From the NCBI GenBank assembly GCA_963667715.1, contig OY763926.1, positions 310,001 through 374,000 of the forward strand: 64,000 nucleotides of DNA. The letters are read 5' to 3'. The stretch is from JAFGDI01 sp963667715 (lineage in GTDB: Bacteria > Planctomycetota > Phycisphaerae > Sedimentisphaerales > SM23-30). Below are positions 42,504-51,813 of the stretch, piece after piece; position 1 is the first letter of the stretch, and every line of letters begins with the position of its first letter. The notes under the pieces are model-generated. The model was not told the origin of the DNA. It ran no database searches and worked only from the letters and a program-made list of their open reading frames with translations. A program made the position numbers and the translations under genes.

Positions 42504-43688
42504 ATGATAGGCATATCAAAGTTATATTGCGGTACGGTAGAGGTTTCAGATCCGCTGAGGTATGGTCGGCATTCGAGTAAGCTGCCAAGTCATTTATTGC
42601 AGTTTTCATCAGATAAGCGTCCGGTTGTGGTTTGGAATGTTACTCGTAAATGCAATTTGAGATGTAAACATTGTTATTCACATTCGGATTATAAGGATTA
42701 CGGGGGAGAGTTAAGTACAAGTGAGGGTTTTGCCTTGCTGGATGACCTGGCGAGCTACGGTGTGCCTGTGGTATTGTTTAGCGGAGGCGAGCCATTGACC
42801 CGTCCGGATTTGCCGGAGTTGATCGCTTATGCGCGTACGGTAGGTTTACGAGCGGTTATATCAACCAATGGTACGCTTATTACTCAAGAGAGGGCTGACC
42901 ATTTTGCTGAGTTGGGTTTGAGCTATGTAGGTGTCAGTCTTGATGGTCTGGAGGGTACGAATGATAAGTTTCGTGGAGTGCCGGGTGCGTTTGAGCGTGC
43001 CTTGTCTGGTATAAGGCATTGTCAGCAGGCGGGTGTGAAGGTTGGTCTTCGATTTACAATCCATAAGAAGAATGTAGGTGATATTGACGGTGTATTTGAT
43101 CTATTAGAATCAGAGAATATTCCACGAGTGTGTTTTTATCATTTGGTATATGCCGGGCGGGGCACAGGAATGGTTGAGGATGATCTGAGCCATGAAGAAT
43201 CACGCAAGGCGGTGGATAAGATAATAGATCGTACGGCAGATCTGTATAGTCGCGGTATAAAGAAAGAAGTGCTGACGGTAGATAATCATGCCGACGGTCC
43301 ATATATATATTTGCGTCTGCTTCAAGAGGGTAATGAAAAGCGAGCGTCCGAGGTGATGGAGCTGCTCAAGATGAACGGGGGCAATAGTACTGGTATTGGT
43401 ATTGGCTGTGTGAGCTGGGACGGTAAAGTGTACCCGGATCAGTTCTGGCGTCATGAAGAGCTTGGCGATGTGACAAAGAAGAAGTTTTCAGAGATATGGT
43501 CGGGTCTGGATAATGATCTGCTGGTGAAGCTTCGGGATCGTAAGCAGTATATCAAGGGGCGTTGTGCAGGGTGTCGGTTCCTGAATGTGTGTAATGGTAA
43601 TTTCCGTGTGCGGGCAGAAGCAGTTACGGGCGATATCTGGCAGGCGGACCCGGCGTGCTATCTGACAGATGAAGAAATTGGACAATAG
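42504..43688 (+). CDS. ahbC: AhbC-like radical SAM/SPASM enzyme (12,18-didecarboxysiroheme deacetylase)
   Basis: The 394-residue protein opens MIGISKLYCGTVEVSDPLRY then GRHSSKLPSHLLQF, closely like AhbC of sulfate reducers. The radical SAM cluster is CNLRCKHC, and SGGEPL and GVSLDGL are present. A SPASM-type cluster region lies at the end (GIGCVSWDGKVYPDQF; CAGCRFLNVCNGN; DPACYLTD). AhbC removes acetate groups from didecarboxysiroheme in the alternative, oxygen-sensitive heme route used by anaerobes. No ahbA, ahbB or ahbD is adjacent. NirJ-like enzymes are close relatives, so the exact substrate needs care. Confidence 0.88.
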   Translation: MIGISKLYCGTVEVSDPLRYGRHSSKLPSHLLQFSSDKRPVVVWNVTRKCNLRCKHCYSHSDYKDYGGELSTSEGFALLDDLASYGVPVVLFSGGEPLTRPDLPELIAYARTVGLRAVISTNGTLITQERADHFAELGLSYVGVSLDGLEGTNDKFRGVPGAFERALSGIRHCQQAGVKVGLRFTIHKKNVGDIDGVFDLLESENIPRVCFYHLVYAGRGTGMVEDDLSHEESRKAVDKIIDRTADLYSRGIKKEVLTVDNHADGPYIYLRLLQEGNEKRASEVMELLKMNGGNSTGIGIGCVSWDGKVYPDQFWRHEELGDVTKKKFSEIWSGLDNDLLVKLRDRKQYIKGRCAGCRFLNVCNGNFRVRAEAVTGDIWQADPACYLTDEEIGQ

Positions 43689-43953
43689 CAGATAGTTTTT
43701 GTTTGTTTTTATGTGTAGAAACAGTGAGCTGTCTTTAGTGCAAATTCTTCGTAAATGCTTGTGAAATTCTTTGTTAATGTAAGTTTTCTTGTATATAATG
43801 GTTTTTTGATAATCGTTTTCGCGATATTTTAAAAATCAATAATCTTTTTCGTTTCGTAGATTTATAGTTCGCAATTATATGGGCTTGTTGGGTGAGACTA
43901 TCAAGTTATTCATGTAATAAATGAAAGATAACATTTTATACAGGGAATTAGTA

Positions 43954-44973
43954 ATGAAGAAATGTATGATACTACTATCGTGTTTAATGTTCGTTTTTAT
44001 GATTTCAGGTTGCGGTAAGGATGAAGCCGGCGGAGAATCGGTAATCAATCTATCGTACAGTATCTTTTTCCCTCCTACTCATGTTCAATGTCAGACTGCG
44101 CAGTTGTGGGCAGATGAGATCGGTTCGCAGACAGGCGGTCGGGTGAAAATCACTTTATATCCGGCAGGTTCTCTGACCAAGGCTCCGCAATGTTATAATG
44201 GAGTTGTAACTGGAATTTCTGATATTGGTATGAGCTGTTTTGCATATACCCGCGGTCAATTTCCTTTGATGGAAGGGTTGGATCTGCCGCTTGGTTATCC
44301 AGATGGCAAGACCGCCAGTCGTGCGGCCACTGCGATGTATGATAAGTATAAGCCGGAAGAGATGAAAAATGTGCACGTCCTGTATATTCATGGTCATGGG
44401 CCTGGGATACTGGCATCGAAAAAAGATGTGTCAAGTCTGGAAGATATGTCGGGCTTGAAGGTTCGTGCTACCGGTTTATCAGCGAAGATAGTTGACCGTC
44501 TGGGCGGAGTGCCGGTAGCGATGAGTCAGGGCGAGACCTATGAGGCATTGCAAAAGGGAGTAGTGGAAGCTACATTCTGTCCGATGGAGACATTGAAGGG
44601 GTGGAAGCAGGGCGAGGTGATCGAGTCGGTTACAGATTCATCGGCGATCGGATATACAACCTCGATGTATGTAGTAATGAATAAGGCGAAATGGGACTCG
44701 TTACCGGATGATATTAAGTCTGTATTTGACTCTGTAAGTAAGAAGTGGGTGGATAAGCATGGCGAAGCCTGGGACGTTGCAGACCAGGAAGGTAAAGAGT
44801 ATGTAGAGTCATTGGATAAGAAGTTTCTCCCGCTGGCAGATGGCGAACAGGAAAAGTGGGTAGCGGCAGTTGAGCCGGTAGTTGATGAGTATATCAAGGC
44901 GGCAGAGTCGAAAGGTTTGCCGGGTAAAGAATTTGTTGAAGATATCAGAGTGATAATAAGTGAAGCAAAGTAA
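43954..44973 (+). CDS. dctP: TRAP transporter substrate-binding lipoprotein DctP
   Basis: ATG 43954 is preferred over ATG 43921 because AGGGA lies about 10 nt before it and the lipoprotein signal then starts properly (MKKCMILLSCLMFVFMISGC, Cys about 20). The mature protein is a DctP-family binder (TQLW-like AQLWADEIGSQTGGRVKITL; VHVLYIHGHGPGILASKKDV; LKVRATGLSAKIVDRLGGVP). The conserved substrate Arg is in KVRATG. It delivers an organic acid or similar solute to the DctQM permease encoded just downstream. Confidence 0.92.
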   Translation: MKKCMILLSCLMFVFMISGCGKDEAGGESVINLSYSIFFPPTHVQCQTAQLWADEIGSQTGGRVKITLYPAGSLTKAPQCYNGVVTGISDIGMSCFAYTRGQFPLMEGLDLPLGYPDGKTASRAATAMYDKYKPEEMKNVHVLYIHGHGPGILASKKDVSSLEDMSGLKVRATGLSAKIVDRLGGVPVAMSQGETYEALQKGVVEATFCPMETLKGWKQGEVIESVTDSSAIGYTTSMYVVMNKAKWDSLPDDIKSVFDSVSKKWVDKHGEAWDVADQEGKEYVESLDKKFLPLADGEQEKWVAAVEPVVDEYIKAAESKGLPGKEFVEDIRVIISEAK

Positions 44974-44990
44974 CGGTTGGTGATAGCAGA

Positions 44991-45488
44991 TTGGCAAAGA
45001 TAATAAGAATATATAATAAGTCACTGCGGATGGTCGTTATGCTGCTGGCGGGGTTGTCGGCTCTGTCGGTATTGGCAATGGTCCTGATAGTTGTGATAGA
45101 TGTAGTGCTGCGTATGTTGAGGCTGCCGGTGACAGGAGCGTATGATCTGGTGAAAGTGGCAGGCACAATAGCGATCGCGGCTTCGTTTCCGTATACGACA
45201 GCGGTAAGAGGTCATGTAGCGATTGAGTACTTTTTCCATAAATTTAATCGTCGCGGTCGAGTAGTGATAGATACTCTGGTGCGTTTAATGGCGATGGTGT
45301 TTTTTGTATTTGCATCGTGGCAGTCGTTTTGTTACGGCAGTACCTTGCGTGAGTCGGGGCTGGTGTCTCTGACATTACAGATGCCGGTGTTTTGGCTGGC
45401 TTACCTGATAGGCGTCATATTTTTAGTTGTGGTGCTGGTGATATTTGAGAATATGCTTCACCCAGGCAAGGAGTTTATCAAGCCATGA
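44991..45488 (+). CDS. dctQ: TRAP transporter small permease DctQ
   Basis: The 165-residue protein has four membrane helices (about 13-35, 48-68, 90-108, 130-150), the DctQ layout. TTG 44991 starts the frame, with a weak GGTGA about 8 nt upstream. It lies 17 bp after dctP and overlaps dctM by four bases (ATGA). It joins DctM to form a sodium-coupled importer. Confidence 0.9.
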   Translation: MAKIIRIYNKSLRMVVMLLAGLSALSVLAMVLIVVIDVVLRMLRLPVTGAYDLVKVAGTIAIAASFPYTTAVRGHVAIEYFFHKFNRRGRVVIDTLVRLMAMVFFVFASWQSFCYGSTLRESGLVSLTLQMPVFWLAYLIGVIFLVVVLVIFENMLHPGKEFIKP

Positions 45489-46786
45489 GTCCATTAGCAA
45501 TAGGAGTTTTGGGATGTGTGGGGATGGTGCTGCTGCTGGCGTTGAGTATGCCGGTAGCGTTTGCGATGGCTATCACCGGAGCAGTTGGGTTTGCATTGAT
45601 CGTGAACTGGTCGGCGGCATTGAATATGATGACCGTTGATCTGTACGATACCTTTTCGAGTTATTCACTCACAGTTATCCCGTTATTTATATTGATGGGT
45701 CAGATCTCATTTCATGCGGGGATAAGCAGTAAGTTGTTTAACTCAGCGTATAAATGGCTGGGGCGTCTGCCGGGCGGGATGGCTATCTCGACGATAGGTG
45801 CGTGTACGGCTTTTGGTGCGATCTGTGGTTCAGGTCCGGCTACGGCTGCGACCATGGCGTCGGTAGTATTGCCGGAGATGAAGAAGTATAATTATGATAT
45901 GGAGCTGGCGACGGGAGCTGTTTCAGCGGGGGGTAGCCTTGGTATGCTGATCCCGCCGTCGGTGGTGTTTATAGTTTATGCACTGTTGACGGAGCAGTCG
46001 ATAGGAGAGCTGTTTATTGCCGGGATAGTGCCTGGCGTTATGATAGCGTTACTCTTTTCGCTGGTCATTGTATATAATTGTCTGAGGCGACCAGAGCTGG
46101 GGCCGGTAGGTCCGAAGTTTACATTTGCAGAGAAGCTAAAGTCGCTGCTGGGAATAATTGATACGCTATTACTTTTTTTACTGGTGATAGGCGGGATGTT
46201 TTCTGGTAAATTTACTCCGACAGAGGCAGCCGCGGTAGGGGCGTTTGGCTCTATAGTAATTGCTATGGTACAAAAGAAGTGCAGCGTTAAGATGTTGAAG
46301 CGATCGCTGTTGGAGACGATTCGCACATCATGTATGGTAATTGTGATAGTGGCAGGAGCAACGATCTTTGGTCATTTTCTGGCAGTGTCGCAAATTCCAT
46401 CACGATTGGCGGAATTTCTGGCGTCGCTGCCGCTGCCGGGCTGGTCTATCATTGGCTTGATAATATTGTTCTATTTACTGGCAGGCTGTTTTATTGATGC
46501 GTTGGCATTGATAATATTGACAACGCCGATTTTTTATCCGGTGATCCTGGAGCTGGGTTATAACTTAGTCTGGTTTGGGGTTTTGCTGGTAGTGGTTACG
46601 CAGATGGGGGTGATTTCTCCGCCTGTTGGGGTGAATGTATATGTGGTGAGCGGTATAGAACGAGATGTGCCGCTACAGACTATTTTTAAGGGTGCTTTGC
46701 CATTTTTGTTGATGCTGGTAGTGTCGGCGTTTTTATTGTTATTGTTTCCGCAGATCGCATTATTTCTTCCTGGCTTAATCAGATAA
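45485..46786 (+). CDS. dctM: TRAP transporter large permease DctM
   Basis: The 433-residue protein has about 12 membrane helices. Family motifs are FILMGQISFHAGISSKLF, ICGSGPATAATMASVVLPEM, GGSLGMLIPPSVVFIVYALL, FTPTEAAAVGAFG and VISPPVGVNVYVVSG. It is the transport subunit of the TRAP system. It is coupled to dctQ by overlapping start and stop and followed after 10 bp by a UspA gene. Confidence 0.95.
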   Translation: MSPLAIGVLGCVGMVLLLALSMPVAFAMAITGAVGFALIVNWSAALNMMTVDLYDTFSSYSLTVIPLFILMGQISFHAGISSKLFNSAYKWLGRLPGGMAISTIGACTAFGAICGSGPATAATMASVVLPEMKKYNYDMELATGAVSAGGSLGMLIPPSVVFIVYALLTEQSIGELFIAGIVPGVMIALLFSLVIVYNCLRRPELGPVGPKFTFAEKLKSLLGIIDTLLLFLLVIGGMFSGKFTPTEAAAVGAFGSIVIAMVQKKCSVKMLKRSLLETIRTSCMVIVIVAGATIFGHFLAVSQIPSRLAEFLASLPLPGWSIIGLIILFYLLAGCFIDALALIILTTPIFYPVILELGYNLVWFGVLLVVVTQMGVISPPVGVNVYVVSGIERDVPLQTIFKGALPFLLMLVVSAFLLLLFPQIALFLPGLIR

Positions 46787-46796
46787 AGGAAAGATT

Positions 46797-47282
46797 ATGG
46801 AAAATCTAGCTCAGCTTTTTAATAATGTCATGGTATGTACGGATTTTTCAGTAAACTCGGATTTTGCATTTAACTATGCAATAGAGGTGTGTCGGCGTTC
46901 GGAAGGGAGCAGTTTGCATTTACTGCATGTTATCCCGGAGGCGGACGCTCAGTTCTGGAAGACGTATATTTATGAGTATGATGGCGATGTAGACCTAAAG
47001 GCGAAGGCGGATATTGATCAAAAGGTAGAAGAGTATAAGAGGCGAATTCCTGATGGTATAGAATTTTCAGTTGCTATCCGTGTGGGAAAGGATCACCAGC
47101 AGATATTGAATTATGCAGAAGAGATTGATGCTGATCTGATAGTATTGGGCCGTAGGAGCAAGAATAACTTTCAGAAAGCCTTTATGGGAGATATAACAGA
47201 GAAAGTATGTCGGTCTGCAAATTGTGCGGTATTGGTTATGCCACTATCTTATCAGGAGAAAAGGTCTGGTAGTAGTTGCTGA
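46797..47282 (+). CDS. Universal stress protein (UspA) of the TRAP operon
   Basis: The 161-residue protein has the UspA fold: VMVCTDFSVNSDFAFNYAIE at the start, LHLLHVIP, and the ATP-type motif DLIVLGRRSKNNFQKAFMGD then ITEKVCRSANCAVLVM (G-x2-G-x9-like region). It is the last gene of dctPQM. In Halomonas the UspA protein TeaD follows a TRAP operon and moderates its uptake, so a similar regulatory role is a reasonable inference. AAAGGAAAG precedes the ATG. Confidence 0.9.
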   Translation: MENLAQLFNNVMVCTDFSVNSDFAFNYAIEVCRRSEGSSLHLLHVIPEADAQFWKTYIYEYDGDVDLKAKADIDQKVEEYKRRIPDGIEFSVAIRVGKDHQQILNYAEEIDADLIVLGRRSKNNFQKAFMGDITEKVCRSANCAVLVMPLSYQEKRSGSSC

Positions 47283-47309
47283 GTAATAGTGGCTTGTTAA
47301 CGGGTTCTG

Positions 47310-48836
47310 TTAGTGAACGATTTCTGATAGTTTAAGTATTTCAGAGTTTAGAATTTCTGCTAGTGAGTTTAGCTCTTCGGATGCGCTGGCAGCTTCTTCG
47401 GCGCAAGTTGTATTTTTCTGGGTTGAGAGGTCGATATCTCTAATAACGCAGTTGACTTGTAATATGCCGTCGTTCTGTTCTTGACTGTCGTGAGAAATTT
47501 CAGATACGATCTCAGATATTTGTAAGATTTTAGCAGTTATGCAGTCGAGGGTACTGGCGACATTTTTTGTTATAGCTGTTCCATTTTTAGCTTTGATCAT
47601 CGATTGTTCAATTATGTCAGCAGTGTTTTTAGCAGCTTCAGCGCTTCTGGACGCCAGTGATCTTACTTCTTCAGATACTACAGCGAACCCTTTTCCTGCT
47701 TCACCTGCTCTGGCGGCTTCTACGGAAGCGTTTAGAGCCAGCAGGTTAGTTTGGAACGCTATTTCGTCAATAGCTTTCATTATACGAGCGGTATCTTCAG
47801 CTGCTTTATTGATATCTTCAATAGCAGTTATCATTTCATGCATAGCTTGTGTACCCTGATTGGCTGTTTCTTTGGTTTCGAGGGCTAGTTTTTCCGCATT
47901 GTTGACCCTGTTGACATTGTCTTTTGTAGTATTTGAAATTAACTCAAGATTGGCAGATGTTTCTTCTATTCCGGCGGATTCTTTGGCAGTATTGGTTGCA
48001 AGTTGTTGAGAAGTAGATGATATTTGTATCGAGGCAGAAGTAACAACAGAGGAGTTGTTTTTCAGGTTGCTGATGGCAGACGTTATCGGTTTGTTTATAG
48101 TTATATTAATTATAAGGTAATAAAGCAGAGAAATGGCTATAAGAGAGCAGATTACATAAACTATAGTTTTAGTCATAGTCACAGCTATTTCATGGTCAGC
48201 TTTGTTAAGGGATTGTATGACCTGGAAAACGCCATGTACTTCACCTACGTTCCAGTTTTCCATTTTTGCGCCGGTAGGGTCCAGTCCATTACTGTTGCCC
48301 CATAACTTTTCAGAATTGGCTGGATTACCGTGGCAGGCCATGCAGGTTTCAGTAAGTTCTACAGGTCTGTAATACCTGACGCAGTTGTTTTCTTTGTCCA
48401 ATTCGTAGAACTCGTTTAGCTTTTTCTCTTCGATAATTTTCATAGCGCGTTCTTCGTCAGGGTTTGGTGTGTTTTTCTGTTGGCGTGGATTAAACTTGGC
48501 GACACGGAAGCTGTAGTTACCTTCGTCAGCTTTTTTCATTGCTGAATTCCACGCGGTGACAACAGGAACGGCTGCCAGGACTTTATTCATGTTACCCTCA
48601 TGGGCGAATTTTTTCAGGGCATCGGTATTAAAAATTCCAAGTTGCCATTTTTCTTCCATTTCCTGACGAGCGGATTCTGCGGCAAGCACTACTGCTCTGG
48701 CTTTTTTTACATATGAATCTACTACCCGGTTTTTTTCGTGGAAGTAGAAAGCGACCATTAATGATGTAACCAGCAAGAGTGGTGTAATTACGCCAATTGT
48801 TATTATTTTTGTTCTTATAGTCATATAATTCACCAT
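47310..48836 (-). CDS. Chemoreceptor with Tll0287/DUF3365-type heme sensor
   Basis: The 508-residue receptor has a membrane helix (about 15-35), a periplasmic domain with one c-type heme motif (ETCMACHGNP, CxxCH about 168-172) and the DUF3365-like context (RYYRPVELTETCMACHG; FRVAKFNPRQQKNTPNPDEE). A second helix (about 225-245) and the methyl-accepting domain (IDEIAFQTNLLALNASVEAA) follow. Heme in this fold senses redox state or gas. HAMP is not obvious. It is convergent with the TRAP-UspA operon, 27 bp apart. Confidence 0.93.
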   Translation of the reverse strand: MVNYMTIRTKIITIGVITPLLLVTSLMVAFYFHEKNRVVDSYVKKARAVVLAAESARQEMEEKWQLGIFNTDALKKFAHEGNMNKVLAAVPVVTAWNSAMKKADEGNYSFRVAKFNPRQQKNTPNPDEERAMKIIEEKKLNEFYELDKENNCVRYYRPVELTETCMACHGNPANSEKLWGNSNGLDPTGAKMENWNVGEVHGVFQVIQSLNKADHEIAVTMTKTIVYVICSLIAISLLYYLIINITINKPITSAISNLKNNSSVVTSASIQISSTSQQLATNTAKESAGIEETSANLELISNTTKDNVNRVNNAEKLALETKETANQGTQAMHEMITAIEDINKAAEDTARIMKAIDEIAFQTNLLALNASVEAARAGEAGKGFAVVSEEVRSLASRSAEAAKNTADIIEQSMIKAKNGTAITKNVASTLDCITAKILQISEIVSEISHDSQEQNDGILQVNCVIRDIDLSTQKNTTCAEEAASASEELNSLAEILNSEILKLSEIVH

Positions 48837-49431
48837 AATTATTTGTTATTTAGGTTGAAAATAATTCCTAATTATTGTATCAGACTTCAATATATGGAAA
48901 TTAAATTGAAAACATTATTGTAGTATGGTGTGTTGGATAGTGGTTTTGTAGTAGTGTAAGTTGTGGTAAAAAAAGTAAAGATTAATTGTTGTAAGATGTT
49001 AAAATAATAGTTTGTGGCTTTACAGTATTTGTGAGCTTTTACCTATAAGTCCAATAATTACATTGAAGCTTTTTGGTTAAGAGTTCTATGTTTTGTTGGC
49101 ATTGGAGATGGTTATAGGGCTTTGTGTGGTTTTTTTGTGGTGAAAATGTTATGGTTTTAGGCGATATGCTGCTTAGGAAGTACATTTATGTTACTGTTTT
49201 GAGTGTTTATCGGCAGTTGAGTCCTATAAAAATGATGTTAAGGTTTTTATAATATGTGTAAGTTGTATTGTGTTGGCTATATGATGTTGTGTATAAAGCT
49301 TTTATGATAATTATGCAGTTGGTTGGGATGTTTTTAGGTATTATTTATTTGAGCCAGGGTGTTAAATAGGTCGAGCTCTATAATGTTGTTATTAACTAAT
49401 AATATAGACTAATAATCATTGGGGGATAGAT
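48837..49431. other. 600-bp intergenic region, no gene recognised
   Basis: The plus strand is strikingly rich in T and G and poor in C, with no open frame of note, no repeat-family member and no strong hairpin. It separates the heme receptor from the divergent hemerythrin gene. A ribosome site (GGGGGA) ends it. Confidence 0.5.
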
Positions 49432-49839
49432 ATGGCTATTTTAACATGGAATGAAAAGTTGTCAGTTGGTGTGCCAGAGTTGGATAATCAGCATAAGAAG
49501 CTTATCGATCTGGTGAATAACTTTTTTGAAGCTTTGAAGTCTGGTAGTTCCAGTAGCGTAATTGGGGCATCGATGCCGGTGCTGCAGAACTACGTTAATA
49601 AACATTTTGCCGAAGAAGAAGCGTTTATGAAGAAGATAGGTTACCCCAAAATAGCAGAGCATCATGCGATACATGTTGAGCTGGGTGAAAAAGTGGAGAA
49701 GCTATCAGCAGCCTTAGCATCAGGAAAAGAAGTAAATGCTTTGAAGGTAGGTCAGTTTTTTAAGAATTGGCTGGTGGAGCATATAGTGCGAGAAGATTCG
49801 CAGTATGGTAAATTTGCAGCTCAGATGTCGGCGAAATGA
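49432..49839 (+). CDS. Bacteriohemerythrin
   Basis: The 135-residue protein is a four-helix di-iron O2-binding protein. Ligand motifs are seen in order: ELDNQHKKLIDLVNNF (HxxL), NKHFAEEEAFM (HFxxEE), HHAIHVEL (HxxxH) and LVEHIVREDSQYG (HIxxxD). It binds or delivers oxygen in micro-oxic cells. The strong GGGGGATAGAT ribosome site suggests good expression. It is divergent from the heme chemoreceptor, a natural pairing for oxygen sensing. Confidence 0.96.
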   Translation: MAILTWNEKLSVGVPELDNQHKKLIDLVNNFFEALKSGSSSSVIGASMPVLQNYVNKHFAEEEAFMKKIGYPKIAEHHAIHVELGEKVEKLSAALASGKEVNALKVGQFFKNWLVEHIVREDSQYGKFAAQMSAK

Positions 49840-49842
49840 AGC

Positions 49843-50646
49843 TTAGGAGCCGGCATTAAATAATGCACCAGTGACATTGAGAGCGTTAAATGCTGCGTGC
49901 ATAAGTATGGCTATAAGTATTGAATGATGTTTGGTAAATACGTATCCAAAGAAAGTGCCAAGAACCAGCAGGGCAGGGAAATGCTGCGGATTGGCGTGCA
50001 TGAGTGCAAAAATAATGGCGCCGAAGATAATGCCGAGCCACTTACTTCTGGTGATATTTATCAATGAAGTTTGAATTATGCCGCGAAACAGGCATTCTTC
50101 GAGTATCGGTGTGATAATAGAAGTAGATATATACATAGCTGATATGGTGAGTATATTCTTAGAGTTTTCAGAGAACATTTTTAGATACTCATGCTGCTGT
50201 ATCTGGTTGTAATTAAAGAGAGAGCAGATGTATACGGTTATGGTAAGGATGAAAGCGGCAAGACCATAGGCTGGAATACTATAGCAAGCAGCGGTGAATA
50301 TATTAGCGGGCACTTTATTGAGTGGCGGCAGTATAGCTTTAATGCCTTTAGTGTATCGGGTGTTGAGAATGGGTAATAGCATTGCGACGGCAAGTGAGTT
50401 GCATATCGAGTTTGCTGAGAGTTTGCGTAGCATAGAGCTATCTTCATTAATAAAAACAGAGGCCAGACCAGAGATGAGAATAAAAATGGCCAAAGCAGCA
50501 ATGATATCGAGAACAGAGAAGTTGTTAGACGGTACTTCTACGTTTTTAAGAGAAGATCTTCCCAAATCATGCCTGATAAGCCATTTTATCAGGGTAATGA
50601 CAGCAAAGAAGATCCAAACAAGTTGAAGTGTTTCAAGTTCCGGCAA
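49843..50646 (-). CDS. CPBP-family intramembrane metalloprotease
   Basis: The 267-residue protein has about seven to eight membrane helices. The active-site motifs are EECLFRGIIQTSLI (EExxxR), FALMHANPQHFPALLV (FxxxH) and LMHAAFNAL (HxxxN/B), all intact. Bacterial members process or degrade membrane proteins or confer bacteriocin immunity. It is convergent with the hemerythrin gene, three bases apart. No bacteriocin gene is seen nearby. Confidence 0.9.
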   Translation of the reverse strand: MPELETLQLVWIFFAVITLIKWLIRHDLGRSSLKNVEVPSNNFSVLDIIAALAIFILISGLASVFINEDSSMLRKLSANSICNSLAVAMLLPILNTRYTKGIKAILPPLNKVPANIFTAACYSIPAYGLAAFILTITVYICSLFNYNQIQQHEYLKMFSENSKNILTISAMYISTSIITPILEECLFRGIIQTSLINITRSKWLGIIFGAIIFALMHANPQHFPALLVLGTFFGYVFTKHHSILIAILMHAAFNALNVTGALFNAGS

Positions 50647-50734
50647 AATAGTAATTCCTCAAGTTTTCCTGTCTACAGTAGTTTCGTACAGGTTTATCTT
50701 ACTTTACATTAATGAACAGTCAAGTATTGTTTGT

Positions 50735-50763
50735 TTGAGTTGTTATTTGATATTGTGTAAAAT
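50735..50763 (+). promoter_or_regulatory. Promoter of tatD-like gene, near-leaderless
   Basis: TTGAGT (50735-50740), a 17-bp spacer and TAAAAT (50758-50763). The ATG is nine bases beyond, so the leader would be about zero to three nucleotides. No ribosome site is visible. Confidence 0.55.
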
Positions 50764-50772
50764 TGTCATGAT

Positions 50773-51588
50773 ATGGATTATTTGACTGATATACATTGTC
50801 ATTTGCATGAAAAAGATTTCGATCATGATCGTGCAGAAGTAATCGCCCGGTCTAAAAGTGTGGGGATTGGTCGATTTATCTGTAACTCCGGCAGTATGTC
50901 TGATATTGAAGAGGTAAGCTCTCTGGCCCATGAGTATGAGGAAGTAATACCGTGTTATGGTGTTCATCCCTGGTTTACTTCGGGGTTGGAGGATGGCTGG
51001 CAGGATGTATTGTATGCGAAGTTAAAGGCTGGTGAATGTGGGGTAGGTGAGATCGGTCTTGATGGCTGGCGAAAAGGAATTGAGCCAGTTGAAGAGCAAC
51101 TTGAAGTGTTTCGTACTCAGCTGGCAATGGCACGAGAATTGGAAGTTCCGGCGATGATCCATTGTCTGAAGGCAGCAGATGAAATGTTTGAGGTGTTGAA
51201 GGTTGATGGTGGGCCCAGGTGTGGTTTTTTGCTTCATGCATATAGCGGGCCCTGGACAATGGTTGAGCCATTGGTGAAGTTAGGTGGGTATTTCAGCTTT
51301 TCGCATGCATGTTTGGCGAGTGATCGGAGGAAAGCCCATAAAGTGATAAGTACAGTTCCTTCGGAGCGTTTTTTACTTGAGTCAGATAGTCCTGATCTTG
51401 TTGGGCCGGAGGCATTCAGGCGATATAGTATTCGCCGGAATGATGGGAGGTTTCGTCAGGAGCCTGCGAATATAATGGCAGCTTTAGATGGATTTGCTTC
51501 AATCAGGGGCGAGAGATCAGATCAACTACGCAGTCAGATAATGGAAAATACTGAAGGTTTCTTAGCTGGCATAGTATCTGGTCGGTAG
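50773..51588 (+). CDS. TatD-family metal-dependent hydrolase
   Basis: The 271-residue TIM-barrel protein has metal ligands in order: DIHCHLH, GVGEIGLDGW (Glu), PAMIHCLKAA (His), FLLHAYSG (His) and LLESDSPDL (Asp). TatD proteins act as 3'-5' DNases or tRNA-quality enzymes. The usual downstream ThiF or ksgA neighbours are absent. Residues KAHKVISTVPSERF fit the family. Translation is probably leaderless. Confidence 0.9.
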   Translation: MDYLTDIHCHLHEKDFDHDRAEVIARSKSVGIGRFICNSGSMSDIEEVSSLAHEYEEVIPCYGVHPWFTSGLEDGWQDVLYAKLKAGECGVGEIGLDGWRKGIEPVEEQLEVFRTQLAMARELEVPAMIHCLKAADEMFEVLKVDGGPRCGFLLHAYSGPWTMVEPLVKLGGYFSFSHACLASDRRKAHKVISTVPSERFLLESDSPDLVGPEAFRRYSIRRNDGRFRQEPANIMAALDGFASIRGERSDQLRSQIMENTEGFLAGIVSGR

Positions 51589-51813
51589 TTTTTATAATTC
51601 CAGTCATTTCATATTTTACTTCACATTAATGCCCATTAATAATAAAATTACATAGTTTTGAGGGCTGATCCATTTATTTGGCCAGCATCCGCAGACGTTC
51701 GGCGTTATGTAATAGCGCAGGGGCGAGTTACTATAGTGTGTAGTATCTGTGTGGTAGATATTTAAGTTCTTGTTTCATAGAGGATTTCAGAAAGAGGCGT
51801 AAAAGGTTTTTGT
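51589..51813. other. Short spacer, nothing recognised
   Basis: A GC-richer patch (about 51680-51725) between AT-rich flanks has no tRNA-like clover, no ORF and no repeat member. The upstream gene ends without a clear terminator. Confidence 0.3.

Noticed and set aside
51650..51730. Possible tRNA in the GC-richer patch
   Set aside because: There is no GTTCRANNC T-loop in the right place and no seven-base acceptor stem.
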